A stretch of DNA of 64,000 nucleotides from Neisseriaceae bacterium CLB008 (GTDB lineage: Bacteria; Pseudomonadota; Gammaproteobacteria; Burkholderiales; Neisseriaceae). Location of the stretch: NCBI GenBank assembly GCA_041228285.1, contig CP166133.1:1054001-1118000 (forward strand), given 5' to 3'. Every line of letters begins with the position of its first letter. Position 1 is the first letter of the stretch. Shown piece by piece: positions 58,724 to 64,000 of this stretch. The translations under genes and the position numbers were made by a program. The notes beneath the pieces are model-generated. The model did not search any database, was not told the origin of the DNA, and saw nothing but the letters and a program-made list of their open reading frames with translations.

Positions 58724-60202
58724 GGCCTGACTGAGTGCTTGGATGGTGGTGGTGATTTCATGCGGCGTGAGCGAGGCATAGCCTAATACCCAGCCAAATA
58801 GGGGCTTAGGCCCCAGATACAGGCGGCTAAGTCCAGGCAGCGCAATGCCGGCGTCGGCGGCTTGGGCGAGGGTGGTGGCTTCATCATAGCCGGGCAGTAG
58901 GTGGCAGGCCAGTAAGAGACCGCCGCCTTTTCTAGGGCCGATGGGCTGGATGACGTCGGCCAGATGAGCGTCTATCGCCGCTAATAAGGCCGCTTTTCGG
59001 GCGGCATAAAGCTGACGCATCATCCGCACGTGGGCGTTGTAGTGGCCATCGGCCATAAAGCGGGCCAACGTGAGCTGGTTGTTCAGCGGCGTGTGCCCAT
59101 CCAGAATACTGCGGGCGGCCACCATGGCAGGCATGAGGCTAGGCGGCAGGGCGATGTAGCCAATGCGTAAGCCTGGAAACAGGGTTTTGCTGAAGGTGCC
59201 GATGTAGAGGGTACGCTGGTATGGGTCTAGGCCTTGTACACAGGCCGTGGGCAGGCCATCGTAATGAAATTCACTGTCGTAATCGTCTTCGATGATCCAG
59301 CCCTGGTTTTGCTGGGCCCAGTCGATGAGGGCGAGACGACGCTCTAAAGATAGGGTCACGCCCGTAGGGTATTGATGTGAGGGGGTGACGTAGACGCAGC
59401 GCGCGCCGCTGGTGTCGGCCAGAAGCTGATCAATGCGAATGCCTGACTCATCGACGTCGATCGGCACCACGCGGGTTTGGGCGGCTTCAAAGGCTTTTTT
59501 GGCGCCAAAATAACCGGGGTTTTCCATTAAAATGGGCCCATCGGTGTCTACCAGCATGTGGGCGCACAGCGTCAAGGCCTGGCGGGTGCTGCTCAATACC
59601 AAAATATTCTGGGCGGTAACCTTGGCGCCGCGTTCGAGGTTTAAATAAGTGGCAATGGCCTCACGCAGCGGTGCGGCGCCCTGAGGGTCGGCGTGCAGCA
59701 GGCCATGATGTGGGGTTTCCAGGACGACTTTACGGTGCAGGCGCAACCACACGTCGATAGGGAAGGCGCGCGTCTCCGGCAAGCCGGTGGTAAATGCCTT
59801 GGGGACTTGCTGATCGACAACGCCGCCGGAAGCCAACACTTGCTGACCGCGTTGGCTGAGGCTGGCGCTGACGGGCTCGGGTGGGCGAAGCTTGGCGCGT
59901 GCCGCGCTGCGGCCATAGAGATTGGCGCCAATCAGATCGGCGACATAGCTGCCAGAGCCTTCTTTACGGGTGATGTAGCCATCGCGCTGTAGCTGAATGT
60001 AGGCATTTTCGACCGTGTCGCGCGCCACGCTGAGCGACTGGGCCAAGGTACGGCTGGCCGGCAGCTTACTGCCGGGCGTCAAAACGCCTTCTAGAATAAG
60101 GGCGCGCAGGACGCGCTGAATGCGCAGATGTCGCTCCAAGGTTTGCAGTTCTGGCTGATTCAGACGGATGCGAATGGTTTCCAGCGAAAAAGACTTGCTC
60201 AT
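58634..60202 (-). CDS. MocR/PdxR-type regulator (GntR HTH + aminotransferase fold)
   Basis: 522 residues. N-terminal GntR HTH (KLPASRTLAQSLSVARDTVENAYIQLQRDGYI), linker, then a type I aminotransferase-like domain with PLP site (IGTFSKTLFPGLRIGY with the Schiff-base Lys; EDDYDSEFHYDG). PdxR members activate PLP synthesis, others control GABA or taurine genes. The C-terminal about 30 residues (after QALSQALS) are Pro/Gln-rich, lie antisense to benE and look like an added tail. Confidence 0.9.
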   Translation of the reverse strand: MSKSFSLETIRIRLNQPELQTLERHLRIQRVLRALILEGVLTPGSKLPASRTLAQSLSVARDTVENAYIQLQRDGYITRKEGSGSYVADLIGANLYGRSAARAKLRPPEPVSASLSQRGQQVLASGGVVDQQVPKAFTTGLPETRAFPIDVWLRLHRKVVLETPHHGLLHADPQGAAPLREAIATYLNLERGAKVTAQNILVLSSTRQALTLCAHMLVDTDGPILMENPGYFGAKKAFEAAQTRVVPIDVDESGIRIDQLLADTSGARCVYVTPSHQYPTGVTLSLERRLALIDWAQQNQGWIIEDDYDSEFHYDGLPTACVQGLDPYQRTLYIGTFSKTLFPGLRIGYIALPPSLMPAMVAARSILDGHTPLNNQLTLARFMADGHYNAHVRMMRQLYAARKAALLAAIDAHLADVIQPIGPRKGGGLLLACHLLPGYDEATTLAQAADAGIALPGLSRLYLGPKPLFGWVLGYASLTPHEITTTIQALSQALSRPSTPAPVQDEMAQQARHQPPKGTAHA

Positions 60203-60262
60203 GGCTAGGCCTCGTGGGGCTTAATGGCGATAAAGAGGGACGGGGTGATCGTGTCCGTCAGT

Positions 60263-60306
60263 GTAGCCTTAAACACCGCTGCTTGTCATGGCGTGTTTAA
60301 GGCTAC
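60263..60306. promoter_or_regulatory. 14-bp-arm inverted repeat upstream of the MocR gene
   Basis: GTAGCCTTAAACAC-16-GTGTTTAAGGCTAC, perfect arms, in the 126-bp gap between the GNAT stop and the MocR start (61 bp before the latter). No T run, so an operator for the MocR protein is more likely than a terminator. Confidence 0.6.
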
Positions 60307-60328
60307 GGATTTGTTTTGTTGGATAGAT

Positions 60329-60775
60329 TTAAACCGGCATGCGGTATTCAATGCAGCCTGATTTGGCCGCAATCCAGTCGTACAGCTTTTGTGCGCGGGC
60401 ATTGGTGTGGTGGGTGTGCCAGTACAGGCGGCCACACTGCTGCTGTTGCGAAAAAGCCTGCACCCATTCGATCAGGCGTTTGCCTGCACCGCTGCCGCGG
60501 ACGCTGGGGTCGACGTAGAGGTCTTCTAGGTAGCAAAAGTCTGCAACGGCCCAGGTAGAGCGATGCACCACATAGTGGACAAAGCCAACCATTTGGTCAC
60601 CCACCAGCGCCACGGCGGCGTGAACGGGTTCATTCGGATCTAAGAAGCGCTGCATCTGGGTGGTGGACACTTCTGGTGCGAGGGTGACCTCATAAAAATC
60701 TTGGTAGGCCTGCCAAAGCGGCAGCCAGGCGTCAAAATCGGTGGCTTGAATCGGGCGTAGGGTTAGGGTGGTCAT
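60329..60775 (-). CDS. GNAT-family N-acetyltransferase
   Basis: 148 residues from ATG 60775 (MTTLTLRPIQATDFDAW, a typical GNAT start; the open frame upstream to 60829 is not needed). Motif A LEDLYVDPSVRGSGAGKRLIEWV, then LYWHTHHTNARAQKLYDWIAAKSGCIEYR. Substrate unknown (similar to polyamine/aminoglycoside-type GNATs). Confidence 0.88.
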   Translation of the reverse strand: MTTLTLRPIQATDFDAWLPLWQAYQDFYEVTLAPEVSTTQMQRFLDPNEPVHAAVALVGDQMVGFVHYVVHRSTWAVADFCYLEDLYVDPSVRGSGAGKRLIEWVQAFSQQQQCGRLYWHTHHTNARAQKLYDWIAAKSGCIEYRMPV

Positions 60776-60895
60776 ATTAGGGCCTGTCTTAACGATTAAA
60801 AAGAGCTGAAGCGCAGCCATCATAGCCAAGGAAATGGCTGGATGGTCATGCCAGTTTTTAGGTAATCAACAGACCGCTTTTAAGGCATCCCCGCT

Positions 60896-61540
60896 TTAGT
60901 CTGCACCATAGGCTGCTGCGGCGGCCATGAGCTGTTCGATTTGATCATTGCACAAGAGCGGTCGTAGCGCGGTGAACTTGGCTTCTGACCAGGTATAAAT
61001 CTGTAGTGCCAGCAGCTGTCCAATCACCTTTGGCGCAAAGCGCTGACGAATCGGTTTGGCAGGGTTGCCAGCCACGATGGTGTAGGGGGCGACGTCTTTG
61101 GTGACAATGGCGCCCGAGGCAATGACGGCGCCTTCGCCTATGGTGACGCCGGGCATGATGGTGGCGCGAATGCCGATCCAAGCACCGTCGTGGATGACGG
61201 TGTCGCCCTTGCCGATGTAGGCGTCTTCAATGTGCTCAATAAAGGGGTAGAGGCTAAACCAATCGGTGCGGTGGGTGTGGTTGCCGCCCATTAAAATAAT
61301 GGCTTCGGCACCGATGCAGACATAGTTGCCAATGTAGAGTTGATCAACGGGCCAAGGAGAATCCCAGTGGCTGAGGCTGTATTCATCGCCATATAAATAG
61401 CGCACTACGCTGTCTTCAAAAGAGCCGCTCCACGCCGCGCTGTAATAGCTTTTCTCTCCTTTGATGTGAATATTGGGGTTCTTCACCGTTTCGTGTAGGT
61501 ATTCGACAATAGACCAATGTTTGGGCTCAGGGTGAGACAT
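60896..61540 (-). CDS. CatB/Vat-type hexapeptide acetyltransferase
   Basis: 214 residues from ATG 61540 (RBS AAAGGTT). Left-handed beta-helix repeats (YIGNYVCIGAEAIILMGGNHTHRTDWFSLYPF; WIGIRATIMPGVTIGEGAVIASGAIVTKDVAPYTIVAGNPAKPIRQRF) with the catalytic His in GGNHTHRT, as in xenobiotic acetyltransferases of the CatB (chloramphenicol) and Vat (streptogramin) group. An actual resistance role is unproven; many chromosomal homologues have other substrates. Confidence 0.9.
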   Translation of the reverse strand: MSHPEPKHWSIVEYLHETVKNPNIHIKGEKSYYSAAWSGSFEDSVVRYLYGDEYSLSHWDSPWPVDQLYIGNYVCIGAEAIILMGGNHTHRTDWFSLYPFIEHIEDAYIGKGDTVIHDGAWIGIRATIMPGVTIGEGAVIASGAIVTKDVAPYTIVAGNPAKPIRQRFAPKVIGQLLALQIYTWSEAKFTALRPLLCNDQIEQLMAAAAAYGAD

Positions 61541-61600
61541 GGGGTAACCTTTAAAACAACTAAACAAGGCTTGATTCTAACGGCCATGCCTGAATGCAGC

Positions 61601-61630
61601 AAGGCCAGCCTGGGTGAGCAGGCTGGCCTT
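61601..61630 (-). terminator. Hairpin after the acylase gene
   Basis: AAGGCCAGCCTG/CAGGCTGGCCTT, perfect 12-bp stem, 6-nt loop, 15 bp beyond the acylase stop; lacks a clear T run. Confidence 0.6.
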
Positions 61631-61644
61631 GAGTCGATCATAGG

Positions 61645-62694
61645 CTAGACGCCAAGAAATTCAAACGGCTTGCTGGTTTTGAATTCAGTCGAGACCTCAC
61701 CGGCAAAAATATTGCCTTGATCCTTGCCTAAGTCCAGTTTTTTAACCTGGCCCGTTTGTTTGGAGAAATCTACTTTTTTCAAATCAACCCAGAAGAGGTT
61801 CGGTGAGACGGCCGATTCAAAGAAGTACAGCTGCCGCTTGTGGTCAAATACGGTGCGCCAACGGGTAGAGGAAATATTGGGTTCTTCCTCGGTATTGAGG
61901 CCAAAAGGTACGGACACGTTGCGAATCACGCTGAAGACGCTGGCGACAGATTGCTGTAGGTCAGCCGTTTTGGGAATGGCGTTGACGTAAAAAGACGCCC
62001 GTGCAAAGCGGTCGGCCGCGCGGTTGGTGCCCGGTAGCATGACGGTGCCGCCAATTTGTTTCCAGTATTGGTTAAGCGCCAGCTGCTGGTCGAATGTGGG
62101 TGAATTGGTCATGACCTGATATTTAGGGCTGTGATGAATGACCTGCTTGCCGTTGATGTATTCGACAATGGCGCTGTCACCGCTGCTGTCTGAAATCGAC
62201 AGATGCAAAGTCGCCAAACGTTTTTCGCCCGGCACAGCGTCGGTGATGACGATGAACGGTTCTTTTTCCAGCGCCTTCACGGTTTCGGCCACGGTGGCGA
62301 AATTATCTAGAACATATTGTGCCCAAAGCGATAACGACAGCGTGGGCTTATTGGATTTTTTAGCATTAGGATATTCAGATTCCACCAACCACAATAGGTT
62401 GGCATTGAGGCCTGCTTCGTTCACCCCGTCTGTGGTGGCAATGTCGTAGCCAGAAGCGATGACGCTACCGTATTTGGCCTGCCATTTGACTGATCGTGGG
62501 CCGGCGTTGCCGTCGCGCTGTATGCCTTGCGGCAAAATCCAAATATTGGTGCCGACGTCGGTTTTCCAATCCATAGAGCGGGCGGTGATGGTGTTATTGT
62601 CTGGCCCTTGGTACACAAAGCGCGTGCAGGCAAAAGAAGGGGCCGTGGCCAAAAGTGCCAAAGAGGTGGCCAGTACGATGGTTTTTTTTAACAT
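61645..62694 (-). CDS. Periplasmic choloylglycine hydrolase/penicillin V acylase
   Basis: 349 residues. Signal peptide MLKKTIVLATSLALLATAPSFA is cleaved right before C23 (CTRFVYQGPD), which would become the N-terminal nucleophile of this Ntn-hydrolase. Other active-site features: SMDWKTD, NEAGLNANLLWL, VMTNSPTFDQQL and NVSVPFG. Gram-negative members cleave penicillin V and long-chain acyl-homoserine lactones; bile salts are less likely substrates in this organism. RBS AAAGGATG. Followed upstream by an outer-membrane protein gene in the same direction. Confidence 0.9.
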   Translation of the reverse strand: MLKKTIVLATSLALLATAPSFACTRFVYQGPDNNTITARSMDWKTDVGTNIWILPQGIQRDGNAGPRSVKWQAKYGSVIASGYDIATTDGVNEAGLNANLLWLVESEYPNAKKSNKPTLSLSLWAQYVLDNFATVAETVKALEKEPFIVITDAVPGEKRLATLHLSISDSSGDSAIVEYINGKQVIHHSPKYQVMTNSPTFDQQLALNQYWKQIGGTVMLPGTNRAADRFARASFYVNAIPKTADLQQSVASVFSVIRNVSVPFGLNTEEEPNISSTRWRTVFDHKRQLYFFESAVSPNLFWVDLKKVDFSKQTGQVKKLDLGKDQGNIFAGEVSTEFKTSKPFEFLGV

Positions 62695-62730
62695 GAATCA
62701 TCCTTTTACTTCTGGTTTTAAGAGGGTTTA

Positions 62731-63519
62731 TTAGCGCAGCTGCAGGCTTAAACCAATGACTGGGCCACTTTCTTTAATGTCCCAGATGAAATTGCCTTGT
62801 TCATGTTTCTGATCGATGACGCGGTAACCTAGGCGTAGATTAGTCGGCCGATCAAACAGTTTGGTTCGGTAGCCTAGATAGGCTTGATAACCTTTGCTGT
62901 GGCGGCTGCCGACGTCGACTTGCCCCGCGACGTTCCAGCGTGGATTAACGTCGACTAAAAAGCGGGTGCCGATGAAGGGCTCGCTCCAGGAGGCGGAGCG
63001 ATTAGCCTCTTTGGTTAGGCCCATGGCGCTGGCCTTAAGGTCGGCGGTGACGCTGGTAAAATGCATCCCTACGGTGGGCTCCAGCACAAAGCGCAGGCCT
63101 TGATCGTTGCTGCCGCTGTCCCAGGCGGTGGCATAAATGCCTACGCTGGTGCGGTCTAATTTGGTTTTTAACTGGGTATGGGCAGGGCCGACCTGCTCCT
63201 TATTGCTGGTTTTAACGTATTGCTTGTCGATGTAGGCGCCCCAACGGCCTTTGGCCACGTCTAGGTAAGCCATATAGGCGCCATCAAGATTGTCCCAAGT
63301 ATCGGAAAAAGGCACATCGACTGATTGCTTAAGGGGCCCGATGGCGGCGTCGCCTTTAATCTTGGCGGCAAAGCCATACAGTGAGACATACACCTTGATC
63401 GGCTCTTCCTGAAAAGACGCTGCCGATGGGGTCGGCTCTGTCATCATCTGAGCCAGGCTCGTTGTGGGCAGGGCCGCTGCAAATATTAAGGCCAAAGTGG
63501 TGGAAGTGACAGGGGACAT
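62731..63519 (-). CDS. Outer-membrane beta-barrel protein
   Basis: 262 residues. Signal peptide ending SLAQ, then alternating amphipathic strands (VYVSLYGFAAKIKG, GAYMAYLDVAKGRWGAYIDKQYV, GLRFVLEPTVGMHF, RWNVAGQVDVGSR, TNLRLGYRVIDQ) up to the C-terminal strand GPVIGLSLQLR. Eight-to-ten-strand barrel of unknown function. 36 bp upstream of the acylase gene, same strand, probably one operon. The next gene (63920-64000) is a paralogue. Confidence 0.8.
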   Translation of the reverse strand: MSPVTSTTLALIFAAALPTTSLAQMMTEPTPSAASFQEEPIKVYVSLYGFAAKIKGDAAIGPLKQSVDVPFSDTWDNLDGAYMAYLDVAKGRWGAYIDKQYVKTSNKEQVGPAHTQLKTKLDRTSVGIYATAWDSGSNDQGLRFVLEPTVGMHFTSVTADLKASAMGLTKEANRSASWSEPFIGTRFLVDVNPRWNVAGQVDVGSRHSKGYQAYLGYRTKLFDRPTNLRLGYRVIDQKHEQGNFIWDIKESGPVIGLSLQLR

Positions 63520-63919
63520 GATGGCGCTCTCTGAGTAATGAAGGTGTGTATTATTAAAACACTTGTTTTAATTAGTGATAAATATCAGCACAACGAAAAC
63601 CGACAGCGCCTCCGTCGTGGTCATATTATGCTGGATGCCAGTGGATTAGTGCAATAGCTTTATGGCCTTGAGGGCCTGAATAATGAAAATAGACGATGGT
63701 GTGTGGATTCTTTGTAGGGAGGTGCCAAGCGTAGCGTGTTCACCTGTAGGCAATAGCGACATGACCAAAGTATGAGCAGTAGATTTAATCCTTAGCATCA
63801 ACAGTGGGTAGGTGACGCTTTACCCACTATCACCACCGTGTTTACGCACCTAAAGCCCATGGGTCGCAACCCACTTTACACTTAACGTTGTTGCCAGCGT
63901 GGGCGTGATCCATCGACAG
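63520..63919. other. 400-bp gap with degraded repeats
   Basis: Upstream region of the barrel gene. A short AT-rich part (63535-63600, TTAAAACACTTGTTTTAATTA palindromic stretch) may hold the promoter; 63714-63870 is made of degraded copies of the GTAGGG-type repeats. Confidence 0.5.
63714..63830. repeat. Degraded palindromic repeat
   Basis: 63714-63744 matches the outer arm of the 238-bp hairpin element at 26 of 31 bases; 63804-63828 matches the right end of the 3061-type units (GTGGGTAGG...GCTTTACCCACT). Confidence 0.6.
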
Positions 63920-64000
63920 CTAGTGCAGCTGTACGCTGAAGCCCAACATCAGGCTTTTCTCATTCACGTCCCAAGTAAAGTCGTCTTTAATGTGTTTTTG
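63920..64000 (-). CDS. C-terminal end of a second beta-barrel protein
   Basis: 26 codons plus stop; the gene continues beyond the window. The peptide QKHIKDDFTWDVNEKSLMLG, ending FSVQLH, lines up with the C-terminus of the gene at 62731 (QKHEQGNFIWDIKESGPVIG, ending LSLQLR). Tandem paralogues, same strand. Confidence 0.75.
   Translation of the reverse strand, partial: QKHIKDDFTWDVNEKSLMLGFSVQLH

Noticed and set aside
1-64000. tRNA, rRNA, CRISPR, insertion sequences, prophage genes
   Set aside because: Looked for in intergenic regions and protein set; none seen.

Overview
The window looks like a chromosomal segment of a Neisseriales-type betaproteobacterium (Neisseriaceae/Chromobacteriaceae-like). 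This is inferred from the lipA-lipB-ybeD order, the protein styles and the mostly GC-balanced coding sequence with AT-rich gaps. I see no rRNA, tRNA, phage, transposase or CRISPR array. Nearly all genes look intact.

Layout. 1-4.3 kb: housekeeping genes (lipA start, lipB, ybeD; queH for queuosine; a membrane fatty-acid hydroxylase; pdxY), with a three-unit array of a palindromic intergenic repeat at 3.06-3.35 kb. 4.4-17.7 kb: an IclR regulator followed by a 12-gene same-strand catabolic cluster. It encodes a three-part Rieske oxygenase (ferredoxin, oxygenase, reductase), a small conserved protein, two SDRs, an extradiol ring-cleavage enzyme, an MFS importer, a cupin, a meta-cleavage-type hydrolase, an aspartate dehydrogenase-like enzyme, an aldehyde dehydrogenase and a ThDP lyase/decarboxylase. 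Together they read as a ring-hydroxylation plus meta-cleavage pathway for an unidentified aromatic substrate. 18.0-21.3 kb: an exported flavoprotein dehydrogenase with a membrane-anchored triheme cytochrome c. 21.3-23.9 kb: DNA-damage tolerance (AlkB divergent from umuDC, with a palindrome over the umuDC promoter).

24-31.6 kb: an AI-2E family membrane protein, an autoregulated TetR repressor, tpx, a MOSC protein, and an L-2-hydroxyglutarate unit (lhgO, MHS-type MFS transporter, divergent GntR). 31.9-38.3 kb: small exported proteins, three regulators or acetyltransferase-type enzymes, an arsR-arsH-acr3 operon with two matching operators, and an EamA exporter. 38.5-42.5 kb: an exported protein, an AfsA-type hotdog protein, a HAD phosphatase, a DUF2165 membrane protein and an MFS transporter. 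AfsA plus a phosphatase is the enzyme pairing used for butyrolactone/butenolide signals, which makes this the most interesting small cluster here. 43-49.5 kb: CycA-type D-Ala/D-Ser/Gly permease, TetR, methyltransferase, GST, pirin, nitroreductase and LysR.

49.5-51 kb: a 900-bp gap containing a 238-bp near-perfect hairpin element related to the other dispersed palindromic repeats. 51-57.4 kb: SoxR divergent from a complete RND efflux operon, driven by a textbook 19-bp-spacer SoxR promoter. 57.5-64 kb: BenE-type transporter, MocR regulator overlapping it tail to tail, two acetyltransferases, a periplasmic choloylglycine/penicillin-V acylase, and two tandem paralogous outer-membrane beta-barrel genes, the second cut by the window end.
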